The notes below the pieces were generated by a model. The model was given only the letters and a program-made list of their open reading frames with translations, searched no databases and had not been told where the DNA came from. The translations under genes and the position numbers were made by a program. Positions 9,282-18,712 of a stretch of 64,000 nt of DNA are shown one piece after another. The DNA is from JAOAGA01 sp964540515 (GTDB lineage: Bacteria; CALINM01): positions 310,001-374,000 of the forward strand of contig CAZIMS010000001.1 in assembly GCA_964540515.1 (NCBI GenBank), written 5' to 3'. Position 1 is the stretch's first letter. Each line of letters opens with the position of its first letter.

Positions 9282-9652
9282 ACCTTAATAAGTTTTTTTA
9301 CTGCCCCTATTATATCTGATGAGGTGAATGGCTTGGTTAGATACATATTGGCACCAAGTGTTAATGCCCTCTTTAGGTCCTCTTCCTTTGTCTCAGTTGA
9401 TATCATTAAAACAGGTATATCCTTATAATAATCTGATTTTTTTATAAAATTCAATAGTTCTAATCCATTTATGTCAGGCATATTTATATCAGATATAACA
9501 AGATTAAAATTACCTTTTGGAAGCTCCTTTAATGCTTCAAAGCCCGTTTTAGCTTCAAAAAAATCTATATCTCCTAACTCTTGTAAGCTTGCCATTATAA
9601 AGGCTCTCATGGCGCTTGAGTCATCAACAATTAGTATTCTTATAGCAGACAT
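9278..9652 (-). CDS. cheY: CheY-like single-domain response regulator
   Basis: A stand-alone receiver of 124 residues with acid pair D10-D11, phosphoacceptor D55 in ISDINMPDING, a Ser-Thr pair in MISTET and Lys in LTKPF. Placed immediately before cheA with a 4 bp overlap, it is the most likely direct phosphotransfer partner. Whether it acts on a flagellar motor, a pilus motor or another output cannot be read from the sequence. A GGAGGA ribosome site precedes the ATG. Confidence 0.92.
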   Translation of the reverse strand: MSAIRILIVDDSSAMRAFIMASLQELGDIDFFEAKTGFEALKELPKGNFNLVISDINMPDINGLELLNFIKKSDYYKDIPVLMISTETKEEDLKRALTLGANMYLTKPFTSSDIIGAVKKLIKV

Positions 9653-9666
9653 GGCTTGTCCTCCTG

Positions 9667-11289
9667 TTAAACAGCCTTTTTCTCAAGCAGAATTCTCTCC
9701 ATTGTAATACCAGCCTGAGTTAGAAATATCTCTAAAGCGTCTGTATCTTCAATGGATTTTTTATGGGGCAAGTTATCACCATAAAAGAGGATAACTGGTT
9801 TACCTCCTGCTGTAACAACAGAGATAAAAACCTCTGTTGGAAAATCTCCCCCAAGTTTTTTGTATAGCTCAATAAAAAAATCTTCATTTTCTGGTTTACC
9901 TTTATAAGGTAATTTAAGGTCAACAACCTCTTTAATTTTTTCTTTTATGTCAAAAACCAGAGATTTAACTACTTTCTGCGGTGTTTCTATAAATCTTTCT
10001 AATCCAAACTGACCAAGGCCATGGAGTCTGTTGTTTTTTATTGCAAAAACTATCCCCCTTGGCATTATCTCGCTGGCTAATCTAAGCAACATAAGAATTA
10101 CATCATTACCTGAATTTGCTTGAGTTAGCTCAAGCATCATAGATTTGAGTATAGTAAGCCCGGGAGTTGTAATCAAGTTTTTCTCTTCTTCTTTAATATC
10201 AAACTCCTTCTTTATCTCCTTGTCCCAAGCATCAATAATTAATGGCTTATTAAATTCATCTCTATAGAGCTCTTCTATGGTCTTCATTATTGTTTTTACG
10301 TAAAAATCAAGCTCCGATTTAACGTTATTTTTGTTTATCTGGGATCTCTTAGGCTTTTTAACTAAAGGGATCTTAAGTCTCTCTAACTCGTCTTCAGCCT
10401 CTTTAATAGAATAATCGGATACAACAAGATACTTTAAATCCTCTTTGTTTCCCAAAGTTTTTATAATTTCGAGCCCCCCTAATATACCTGAATTATCAGT
10501 CTTGGGTAGTATTAAAGAAGTGATTAAAAGCTTAGGAAAACTATTTTGTGAGCCGATCAGTTTAAAAGCTGATTCTATGGTTTCGCAGGAATAACATTCA
10601 AATCCCTCTTCTTCAAGAAGTTTTTTAACACCAATCCTGAAAGGAGAGAAATCATCTACGTAAATTATTTTTGGCTTAACCTGAGTTTTTTCTTCAATAG
10701 GGGGGATTTCCTGAGCAAGCTCTTCTTCTGCTGCGAAAGAAGAATAACATTCTTGTGGTGTTATACCCTCTTTCTTGCACTCATCAAGAATCCTTGAGCC
10801 TTCCATAGCTAAAAACTGAGGATTTAGGCCTCTACTTTGTGTTAAATCGTATTGGAGAAGATCAAGCTTGATAGTCTCGCTCTCAATCTCATCGGTTAAC
10901 TCAAAACGAAACTCACCTTCTGTCCAATAAAAAAGGCTAAAAACAGTCTTTTCTATAAGCTCAGTAACACACTCTTCTATTTTTTCTTTTGGGATCTTAA
11001 AATCGTTGATAAGAATGGTGCCTAATTTCTCTCTATAGTTAAAATCTCGTTGTCTTTCCAATGCTTTTTTAATGACCTCACTAGTAACAACCCCCTTTCT
11101 TATAAGAAGCTCTCCTAAGTTAACCCTATAGGCATCAGAGAAGGCTTTAATAACCTTTCCTTTGTAAAAATAGATCTTACCAACTCTGTTATTACTTTTA
11201 ATATGAAGGATCCCAGATTTACCACTTAAGGCTACTATTTGTAGTATCTCACCTAAACCTAAATCTTCAAGTCTTCCAACAAGGCTCAT
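9667..11289 (-). CDS. DUF4388 (PATAN) protein with degenerate receiver
   Basis: This 540-residue protein is the first gene of the chemosensory operon. Residues ~1-135 match the DUF4388/PATAN fold found in PatA-type regulators (LEDLGLGEILQIVALSGKSG, later LGELLIRKGVVT). Residues ~205-312 form a receiver that keeps the acid pair D212-D213 and a Lys at ~311 but has Ser258 (LLITSLILP) where the phosphoacceptor Asp should be. It is therefore likely a pseudo-receiver. The C-terminal ~180 residues may be a GAF-like domain. There is no Shine-Dalgarno; a TATAAT lies 7 nt before the ATG. Confidence 0.82.
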   Translation of the reverse strand: MSLVGRLEDLGLGEILQIVALSGKSGILHIKSNNRVGKIYFYKGKVIKAFSDAYRVNLGELLIRKGVVTSEVIKKALERQRDFNYREKLGTILINDFKIPKEKIEECVTELIEKTVFSLFYWTEGEFRFELTDEIESETIKLDLLQYDLTQSRGLNPQFLAMEGSRILDECKKEGITPQECYSSFAAEEELAQEIPPIEEKTQVKPKIIYVDDFSPFRIGVKKLLEEEGFECYSCETIESAFKLIGSQNSFPKLLITSLILPKTDNSGILGGLEIIKTLGNKEDLKYLVVSDYSIKEAEDELERLKIPLVKKPKRSQINKNNVKSELDFYVKTIMKTIEELYRDEFNKPLIIDAWDKEIKKEFDIKEEEKNLITTPGLTILKSMMLELTQANSGNDVILMLLRLASEIMPRGIVFAIKNNRLHGLGQFGLERFIETPQKVVKSLVFDIKEKIKEVVDLKLPYKGKPENEDFFIELYKKLGGDFPTEVFISVVTAGGKPVILFYGDNLPHKKSIEDTDALEIFLTQAGITMERILLEKKAV

Positions 11290-11296
11290 AAAAAGA

Positions 11297-11302
11297 ATTA
11301 TA
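11297..11302 (-). promoter_or_regulatory. -10 box of chemosensory operon (leaderless arrangement)
   Basis: On the minus strand TATAAT lies 7 nt before the ATG at 11289, which places the expected transcription start at or next to the start codon. A weak TTTTAA is 17 nt further upstream. No ribosome site is visible. The reading is inference from spacing. Confidence 0.5.
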
Positions 11303-11379
11303 TCTTTTAAAAAAGTTTTTTAAAACAATTTATTTAAAATTTCCTTGAAATCATAATACCTTTTTAGGTAAGCAAGATT

Positions 11380-13416
11380 CTATAAAAGATTATAAGGGTC
11401 AATATCAAAAATAAGCTTAATATCTGTAGGTAATTTTATCTTTCTTTTTATGTTTTCTATAATGACAATTAAGTTTTTTGGCTTTTCTGATTTTACATAA
11501 ATCTGGTATCTGTACTCACCCTTTTCTCTGTATATAGGTGCTTCCATAGGTGGATAGAGGGTTAATCCTTTATCTTTATGCCTTTGAAGCTCAAAAAAAA
11601 CTTTGGAAGCAAGGTCTTTTGCCTTATCTTGGTCTTTACCAGAAACTTTGACTAATAGCAACCTTGTAAAAGGTGGAAAATTAGCCAATCTTCTTGACTC
11701 TATCTCGTAATTATAAAAGCTTTCGTAGTCATCACTTATTGCAAATTTCAAGAATTGTGAATCAGGATTTGTAGTTTGTATTAAAACCCTACCTTTTATC
11801 TCTCTTCCAGCTCTACCCATAACTTGAGTGATTAACTGATATACCCGCTCTTGGGAACGAAAATCTGGTATATTTAGTCCTTGCTCACCAAGAATTATAC
11901 CTACAAGCGTTAGTTTAGGTAGATGGATGCCCTTTGTTATAATTTGAGTTCCCACAATTATCTTATAGTCTCCATCAATAAGAGCTTTTAGGTGCTTTCT
12001 AAAAAAATCTTTTTTTTCAGTACTATCTCTATCAATAGTAAGGACCATTGTTGATGGAAATAAGTCTTTTATCATCTCTGTCAATCTTTCTGTGCCAGCT
12101 CCAAAAAAGCTAAGCTCCTTATTACCACAAGAGGGACAGTCCTTAACAAGTTTAATAGAACTCCTACAATGATGACAGATAAGAAGATTTTTTGATTTAT
12201 GCCATGTTAAAGGTACTGTACAGTTTCTGCATTCAATAAAATTTTTGCAGTTATTACAGTAAACATAAGGGATATAGCCTCTTCTATTTATAAAAAGCAA
12301 GGTTTGTTCGCCTTTTTGTAAATTTTTTTCGATCTCATCTATAAGTCTTTTTGAAAAGAAAGGATTAACCATAGGGGATATTTTTGTGTCAACAATTATT
12401 ATCTCCTTTTTTTCTTGGAAAAGTCTTTTTTCTAAATTTAGAAGAATAATTTGACCTTCTTTCACCTTATGGTAGGTCTCAATAGAGGGAGTTGCAGAAG
12501 AAAGTATTAAAGGGGCTTTATATATCTTTGACAAAACAAAGGATAGGTCTCTGCTATTGTAAGGAAGGGATGTGTCGCTTTTATAGGAGAGATCCTGCTC
12601 TTCATCAATCACTATTAAGCCTAAATCCTTTAAAGGAACAAAGACGGAAGATCGTGTACCAATTAAAAAACATCTGTTATCTCTTGCTCTATTAAGGACA
12701 TATCTTCTCTCAGCATTAGAAAGACTACTATGCCATACTAAAATATCATCTTTATTAAAGATTGATAAAGCCCTTTTATAAATATGAGGGGCAAGGGCTA
12801 TCTCAGGGATCATAAAAAGAACACTTTTTTCTTTTTCGAAAAACACCTTTGCCAATAAAAGCAAAAGAGCTGTTTTACCAGTAGCCGTCTTTCCAGAGAG
12901 AAGAAAGTATTTTGAATGATTTATTGACTCTTTAATGGTAGTAATAATTTTTACTTGTTCATCATTAGGGGCTATTTTTGAGGTCTCTTCATCTTCAAGA
13001 TAAGAAAAAGATTTAATTTTTGCTGAGCCAAAGAATACCTTTTGTTCCTTTTTAAAAATTTGTGATTCTTCTGAGGTCTCTAAGGTTTCTTTTATTTTAT
13101 AAAAACCTAATTTGGGGAAGGCATTAGTAAGGACCTTAGATAAAGACGAAAGATAATAATGGCTGACAAACTGATAAAAAGATAGCATCTTCTCATCAAA
13201 GAAGGGAGGATAAGGCGAGATATCAACTATCTCTCCTACTTTTTCCTCCTTTATAGATGTTGGGTTTGTTTTATGTATTTTAATAACAAAGGCAGGATAA
13301 ACATTATTTTTTACTTTTACAAAAATAAGCATACCAGTGGAGATATTTTTGTTCTCTGGCATCTTATAAATAAGATTTTTAGAGATATTTGAAAGGACTG
13401 AAACTTCTATATACAT
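11380..13416 (-). CDS. priA: Primosomal protein N' (PriA helicase)
   Basis: PriA reloads the replicative helicase at stalled forks. The 678 residues comprise an N-terminal DNA-binding part (~1-140) and a DExH helicase with Walker A SGKTATGKTALL and VIDEEQD. A zinc-binding insertion follows with paired cysteines (CNNCKNFIECRNC, then CHHC and CPSC). The helicase C-terminal half contains ITKGIHLPKLTLVGI and QVMGRAGR. The length is slightly below the usual ~730. It stands alone between the pilin-operon terminator and the chemosensory operon, about 90 bp before the latter. Confidence 0.95.
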   Translation of the reverse strand: MYIEVSVLSNISKNLIYKMPENKNISTGMLIFVKVKNNVYPAFVIKIHKTNPTSIKEEKVGEIVDISPYPPFFDEKMLSFYQFVSHYYLSSLSKVLTNAFPKLGFYKIKETLETSEESQIFKKEQKVFFGSAKIKSFSYLEDEETSKIAPNDEQVKIITTIKESINHSKYFLLSGKTATGKTALLLLLAKVFFEKEKSVLFMIPEIALAPHIYKRALSIFNKDDILVWHSSLSNAERRYVLNRARDNRCFLIGTRSSVFVPLKDLGLIVIDEEQDLSYKSDTSLPYNSRDLSFVLSKIYKAPLILSSATPSIETYHKVKEGQIILLNLEKRLFQEKKEIIIVDTKISPMVNPFFSKRLIDEIEKNLQKGEQTLLFINRRGYIPYVYCNNCKNFIECRNCTVPLTWHKSKNLLICHHCRSSIKLVKDCPSCGNKELSFFGAGTERLTEMIKDLFPSTMVLTIDRDSTEKKDFFRKHLKALIDGDYKIIVGTQIITKGIHLPKLTLVGIILGEQGLNIPDFRSQERVYQLITQVMGRAGREIKGRVLIQTTNPDSQFLKFAISDDYESFYNYEIESRRLANFPPFTRLLLVKVSGKDQDKAKDLASKVFFELQRHKDKGLTLYPPMEAPIYREKGEYRYQIYVKSEKPKNLIVIIENIKRKIKLPTDIKLIFDIDPYNLL

Positions 13417-13449
13417 AAAGAACTATTTATTCTACAAGTTTTTAAAAAA

Positions 13450-13482
13450 ATAGGGTAGAAAGACAAATCCATTCTACCCTAT
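13450..13482 (-). terminator. Rho-independent terminator of the minor-pilin operon
   Basis: A perfect 11 bp inverted repeat (ATAGGGTAGAA and its complement) surrounds an 11 nt loop. On the minus strand it is followed by a run of T. It lies between the pilY1 stop and priA and should end the pilin transcript. Confidence 0.85.
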
Positions 13483-13519
13483 TTGCTTATTTTACAATAG
13501 CTTTTTTATAAAAAAGTTT

Positions 13520-16500
13520 TTACCACTTCTCTCGCCACAAAACGAAACCACTTTTTGCTCTGGCAGCCGTTTGAAACTCCACATTCATAATAGCACCAGT
13601 ACTTTGTTGTACGTAAGCCCTTCCTCCTTTTTGTCGACCCATATGTATACTAATACTTGATGGTGTACCAGTACCCATTGCTGTTCTCTTAAATATAGTG
13701 CTATCTGCGGTGTTGTAACCTATTACAGGTTTTATATAGGCAGTACCTGTTAAAGAGTATAAAGCATACATATAGCCAAAACCACCAGCAGAACAGATAT
13801 CAGCCGTTGGTAAGTATGTAGTAAAAAGCACGATATCTCCAATAAGTGCTGGTTTGGCAACCCCTCTTTCTCCTGAAGTCTCTAATGTCATCATCCATCC
13901 ATTTCTTTGAGCAATGGCCGATTTTAATGAGTTCCAATTGGTTGGAGTACCAGCAACTGAGCCAGTTCCAGAGACGGTCCCATCTATCTTAACTACAACA
14001 GAGGTAACATCTACAAGATTGCTTTCTCTCAAGGTAGTGGTACAAGTTGAGATAAAGTTTCCATTAAAACAGGGGTCTTTAAAGCCATATAATTTTTGTT
14101 TATTGTCAGCACTTGTATAAATTGTCTTATCAATAGTATGTAAAAATCTACCAGAAGATATATATATCCACAAATCTCTATCTCTTACTGAGACAGCTGG
14201 TGCGTTTACTAATGGTCTATAACCAGCTGATTCAAATACAGTTCTTATAGGCCATTGGGCAGGATCATCGTTATTTAATAGCAATCTTACTACATAACCT
14301 CTCTGAGTTGAGACATATAGGCCCTGAACAACCCCAGCATAGACAACATCAGATTCAAAGCCCTTTGTAGAATCTACAATTAAATCAACATCAAGTGAGA
14401 CAGGGTTTCCGATGAAAGAACCAGATATATTTGTATCTTTTATCCAATAATTTGTATTTAATTGCCAGCTTGTTTTATTATCTATGTCTACTATAAAAAA
14501 CTTTGCTGTTTGATTACTTTTAGCTCTGTAGCCATTATTATCATGATACAGCACGTCCGTAAAACTATGATTTGGACCTGATCCAAATATGGCATACCAT
14601 TTAGTACCTTTTTTGACTACCGCTGGATATCCTAAGGTCATACCTAAATTTGGATGAGAAAACTCCCATAGTATTTGTGGACTTGTAGGATTTGTTATAT
14701 CTAAAGCAAAATAGGATGGATAAATTGTTTCTCCACCTGCTGAGATAGGTCCGCCACCTAACCTCATCCCCCCAATAAGAACCGTTGCCCACTGTTTTGA
14801 TCCACCCTTTGTAATCTCTACATCTACAACCTTAACTTTAAGGTCAATACCATAAACATGCTTATATGCCTTTTTGGTTTGCCATTCTATGTGAGGTAAG
14901 AAAGAGCGTGGGATAAAAGCCCAGAGCTCTTTGCCCATATCATTGTCTGGGTCTGTAAAATAACCAGAGGTGCCAGTGCCATCATCGCCTTGGTTAAAAT
15001 TTCCTGCCGAGAAGGCATGAAGTAGCCCATCATTAGAACCTACGTATATAACGGCCTTTCTGTTTTTGTAGGTGTTGTAAAAATTAAAATAGGATTTATC
15101 ACCATAAATTAGATCATAGTTTTCTGATGGTGCAGAGACAACAGTAGGAGTTGAGTAAACAATATCAGCAAGCTTCCATACGCGGGTTGAACCATCTATT
15201 GTTACTTTCCTTTCTCTATAGTTTTTATCTGATAAATCCTCACCTCTTACAAAGTTTATAAAGTCCTGTGCTTCCTCGAGAGTGTCAGTTCTAAGTAGTG
15301 TTTGTAATGTAGCTGCATTAGAGGGGGCAAAGCTAACTCTACCAGATTCAGTCCCGTTTATAGTTGTAAAAATATTTCTGTCGCTGGGATGAGTATTAGC
15401 TAATATCTTTCCGGCCTCCCAAAGGGTTGGTACCTCCGAAAGAGGTAATGTTTGATAGGGCGTTGTAGTGTCAGGCTTTCCGTCTCCGTTTGCATCTTTA
15501 AAGCATTGGGCAACAGTATCACCTGTAGCGCTATCAAAGGAAAGCTGAATTATATCGTCTTGTAAAAGCTTTAGCTTTTTATCTCTGTCCGTATCAGCTC
15601 TTATGTTACCATAGGGGTCTATAAATAAAGCTTGAAGGTAACCAAGCCATGAAACAGAATGGGTTGCTTCAAAGTGAATAGGTCTAAAAAATGCTTGGAA
15701 GAGAGCACCTTCACCTTCAGCAGAGGTTGCAAGAACAGAAACAGCTGTTCCTGATGTTGCACGTTGTAAGATCTCTGAAACGGCCTCTTTTATCTGATCT
15801 CCCAGATCATAAACACTACCACCTGGCTCAAAATAGGTATCAGGAATAAAAGGCTTATATCTATTGTTTGGTTCGAAATCAATATTTCTATTTGCTCTTC
15901 TCTTGCTATTATATTCTCCATCCTCGGGCTGTTTGTTTGAGTTTTTATCTGTAAAGCCTCCAAAATCTGCTATTGCCTTTAGATTTTGTCTGAAATCATC
16001 TACCCCTGATACAGAGACAGTATAAAAATTAATATTTTGTACATTTTGAATATCAGGTCTAATATCATTCGTATGGGGATCTCTAACAAGCTCTTCCAGC
16101 TGAACTTTAGTGCCGTCATCTGTCTTTCCACTGCCCACCAAAAGGATAAAATTTTTTCTACACCACTGACTGTTTAATAAAGGATCTGCACATCCTATGG
16201 AGCTAAGTACTGATGAGTTGCCACTATAATATTTAATTGCCCTATCAAGTGTAGTATAAAGGGGAGAGTTAGTAGTTAGTGTTGATTCTCTAACTGCTTT
16301 TATGAAGTCTCTAGGAGAGAGAGTTGTTGTATTTATGCAAGCTCTATTGGCACCTTGTCCTATTATACCATTATGGTTCATAAATCCAGGTATTGGGACA
16401 TCGGTTTTCCAAGTGGGATTTGCGGTATCATAATCATTCATATATAGTTCCTGTACGACACCCCAGGGGTTATAGGGATAATATACCCTTACGCTAAAAG

Positions 16501-18151
16501 GACCTGCAGTACCTGTAGGAATGATAGAAAAACTCACTTGTTTACTTGTCCTAAGAACTCCTCCAACTCTATTTTGTACTACCACATTGTAGGTACCTGA
16601 TGATAATGATGGGACGGTAACTACGATGGTAGTATTATTCCAAGATACTACATTTGCCTCAGCTGTCCCAAAGAATACTTTATCATCAGCCGTATCTTTA
16701 TTACCAAAATTATTGCCATATATAGTAATTGACTCTCCTACTGATCCAGAGCTAGGATTAATTGAATAAATTATTGGGTTCGCTGTAGCTTGTATAACTT
16801 CAAATGGGAGACCATTACTAACGTCATTAGTACTATTTCTCCACTTTATATTATAATTTCCTAAAGCTAAAGTTGATGGAACTAAAAATGTAACCTCAGT
16901 TCCTGTAGCATTTGGTGTAGCTATTATAGTTGTAATAACAGCAGGAGGTGTAGCTGTATTTTCTATGATTATTGTTCCAGGGGCAGTTCCTAAATTAGTA
17001 CCAGACGCAGTAATAGATGTTCCCACAGGTGCTTTATTGGGAAGAATAGTTCCCAAAACGGGCATTGCCCTAACTGTAAAGGTTCCACTGCCAGCATCTA
17101 CATCATTACTCCCCTGCTTTTTTAAGACAGTTACAGTATATGTTCCAGGGGTAAGTCCCTCTGGAACAAGAACGGTTACCTGATTTTGGCTCCAGTTTTT
17201 ATTATCAACTGGAACAGTAACAGTAGTTGCACCCATAGTAAATCTTACTTTGTTTGCACTATTTCCGAAGTCACTTCCTGTTATTACGATTGTTGTGCCA
17301 GAAGGGCCAGAAGAGGGAGTAATATTTGATACTGCTGCACTTGCCAGATTAATGTCAAAGATTTTTAAAGAAAAAATATCTTTAATTTTATTTAAGTAAT
17401 TATTAGCAAAATGTTTACTCTTGTCCTCTTCATTTATTGCATAGGAGACTTTACTATCATTTTGGATTGATGTTACTAATTTTGGAGATGAGGTTACGGT
17501 AAACTCCGTATCTTTATTAGTGCCACCACCTTTAACGCTAAAAGTAAAGGTAGTTGAAATATTTGTAACAGGATCAGTCCAAGTACCTGTGCAAGTCCAT
17601 GTGAGATTGTTTAGGGCAAAGCCAATAGCTTCAGAGTCATTTCCTTGACCAAAATTACTCACAGGTCCGCCAACGGTAACTGTTTTTAAGACATCCCATT
17701 TACTCATAAGTGCCCAGTTAAGCAAATTACCTGGTAATGAGTCTGGTGGTCTTGCTACTTGTCCTATTGTACCAGAGGTTGACCATCTAACCTGGCCACC
17801 TACACCTGCAGGGTTTCTATACCTATAAAAGGCTCTGTTATTGAAAAAACCTACATACTCATAGTTTTGATTAAAACCTGTCCTGGCTGTATCATCATAT
17901 AGATTTCCGTTTGCGTCTACAAGCTTACAATAGGCAGGGTATCCCATATACTGACTGTTATCAAAGACAACTAACAAGTTTGGCAATAGCTGATCTTGAT
18001 TTACCATAAAGGGTGGATAGGCTTGATAGTCCGCGTTTTCAGGTGCTTCAAGTGAGCCAGCTTTAATTATGCTATATTGAAATATGGAGATAAAAAATAC
18101 TATTAGAATAAAAAATCCGATAATACCTTTTCTTAAATCTTTTATGTTCAT
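13520..18151 (-). CDS. pilY1: PilY1-like pilus adhesin/tip protein with TIG insertions
   Basis: PilY1 proteins sit at the type IV pilus tip and act in pilus biogenesis, adhesion and surface sensing. The 1543 residues start with a signal peptide (hydrophobic ~9-29). A von Willebrand A-like segment begins LLVVFDNSQYM (residues ~59-69), where the metal motif DxSxS is degenerate (D64, S66, Y68). Three IPT/TIG immunoglobulin-like domains occupy ~275-545, each opening like PSSGPSGTTIVITGSDFG. The rest of the VWA fold resumes at ~550, with the PilY1 beta-propeller in the C-terminal half (VIYVGSNDGLLHAFSAG). A calcium-type loop, DANGDGKPD, is also visible. It is the last gene of the minor-pilin operon, 2 bp after pilX. 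Confidence 0.92.
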   Translation of the reverse strand: MNIKDLRKGIIGFFILIVFFISIFQYSIIKAGSLEAPENADYQAYPPFMVNQDQLLPNLLVVFDNSQYMGYPAYCKLVDANGNLYDDTARTGFNQNYEYVGFFNNRAFYRYRNPAGVGGQVRWSTSGTIGQVARPPDSLPGNLLNWALMSKWDVLKTVTVGGPVSNFGQGNDSEAIGFALNNLTWTCTGTWTDPVTNISTTFTFSVKGGGTNKDTEFTVTSSPKLVTSIQNDSKVSYAINEEDKSKHFANNYLNKIKDIFSLKIFDINLASAAVSNITPSSGPSGTTIVITGSDFGNSANKVRFTMGATTVTVPVDNKNWSQNQVTVLVPEGLTPGTYTVTVLKKQGSNDVDAGSGTFTVRAMPVLGTILPNKAPVGTSITASGTNLGTAPGTIIIENTATPPAVITTIIATPNATGTEVTFLVPSTLALGNYNIKWRNSTNDVSNGLPFEVIQATANPIIYSINPSSGSVGESITIYGNNFGNKDTADDKVFFGTAEANVVSWNNTTIVVTVPSLSSGTYNVVVQNRVGGVLRTSKQVSFSIIPTGTAGPFSVRVYYPYNPWGVVQELYMNDYDTANPTWKTDVPIPGFMNHNGIIGQGANRACINTTTLSPRDFIKAVRESTLTTNSPLYTTLDRAIKYYSGNSSVLSSIGCADPLLNSQWCRKNFILLVGSGKTDDGTKVQLEELVRDPHTNDIRPDIQNVQNINFYTVSVSGVDDFRQNLKAIADFGGFTDKNSNKQPEDGEYNSKRRANRNIDFEPNNRYKPFIPDTYFEPGGSVYDLGDQIKEAVSEILQRATSGTAVSVLATSAEGEGALFQAFFRPIHFEATHSVSWLGYLQALFIDPYGNIRADTDRDKKLKLLQDDIIQLSFDSATGDTVAQCFKDANGDGKPDTTTPYQTLPLSEVPTLWEAGKILANTHPSDRNIFTTINGTESGRVSFAPSNAATLQTLLRTDTLEEAQDFINFVRGEDLSDKNYRERKVTIDGSTRVWKLADIVYSTPTVVSAPSENYDLIYGDKSYFNFYNTYKNRKAVIYVGSNDGLLHAFSAGNFNQGDDGTGTSGYFTDPDNDMGKELWAFIPRSFLPHIEWQTKKAYKHVYGIDLKVKVVDVEITKGGSKQWATVLIGGMRLGGGPISAGGETIYPSYFALDITNPTSPQILWEFSHPNLGMTLGYPAVVKKGTKWYAIFGSGPNHSFTDVLYHDNNGYRAKSNQTAKFFIVDIDNKTSWQLNTNYWIKDTNISGSFIGNPVSLDVDLIVDSTKGFESDVVYAGVVQGLYVSTQRGYVVRLLLNNDDPAQWPIRTVFESAGYRPLVNAPAVSVRDRDLWIYISSGRFLHTIDKTIYTSADNKQKLYGFKDPCFNGNFISTCTTTLRESNLVDVTSVVVKIDGTVSGTGSVAGTPTNWNSLKSAIAQRNGWMMTLETSGERGVAKPALIGDIVLFTTYLPTADICSAGGFGYMYALYSLTGTAYIKPVIGYNTADSTIFKRTAMGTGTPSSISIHMGRQKGGRAYVQQSTGAIMNVEFQTAARAKSGFVLWREKW

Positions 18152-18153
18152 AA

Positions 18154-18711
18154 TTAACTACCTCCTCCTACTCCTATAACTTTTCTGTAGACCCCCATAA
18201 CTCCTGATTTGCTACCTACAGAAGTTTTGCCTACAGCATCGATCTGATAAAAGAGATATATGCCACCGGCTGACATGCCACCACCTAGTCCTTCGTAACC
18301 GCTTGCAAACTCACCACTTGTTCCGCCGGCAAACTCTGCTGAACCTACCTTTCTTATATCAATAGTGGCGTTACTATCACCCATTTTAATGGTCATATCT
18401 AAGGGGATATCAGAGGCTGCAGGACCCATAAGCTCATCATAGATATTATTATTGTTAAACTCTACTATAGATGAAGGAAACCTTCTTGTAACAACATCTG
18501 TAATACCCTTTTCGCTAATTATCATATCAACAACACTCCCAGTCAGGTAAAGACTACCATCAGCTACATAGAAAGCCTTTTTTGCTTGCTCAGCATAGGT
18601 GGTCTGTTTAAGACCAGTAGTACTCATATCAAGAAAGGCCATTAGCATAAAGGTCATAACCATCATAAAAATTAATGAAGTAATTAATATACTTCCTCTC
18701 TCGTTTCTCAT
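18154..18711 (-). CDS. pilX: PilX-like minor pilin assembly protein
   Basis: The protein has 185 residues. The N-terminus RNERGSILITSLIFMMVMT matches the PilX_N family: a hydrophobic helix after Gly6 without the usual Glu at +5. The globular part is Gly/Ser-rich near its end. It belongs to the minor pilins that prime type IV pilus assembly together with PilV, PilW, FimT and PilY1. It lies 1 bp after pilW and 2 bp before pilY1. The missing Glu5 is normal for PilX/GspK-type tip subunits. Confidence 0.85.
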   Translation of the reverse strand: MRNERGSILITSLIFMMVMTFMLMAFLDMSTTGLKQTTYAEQAKKAFYVADGSLYLTGSVVDMIISEKGITDVVTRRFPSSIVEFNNNNIYDELMGPAASDIPLDMTIKMGDSNATIDIRKVGSAEFAGGTSGEFASGYEGLGGGMSAGGIYLFYQIDAVGKTSVGSKSGVMGVYRKVIGVGGGS

Positions 18712-18712
18712 A

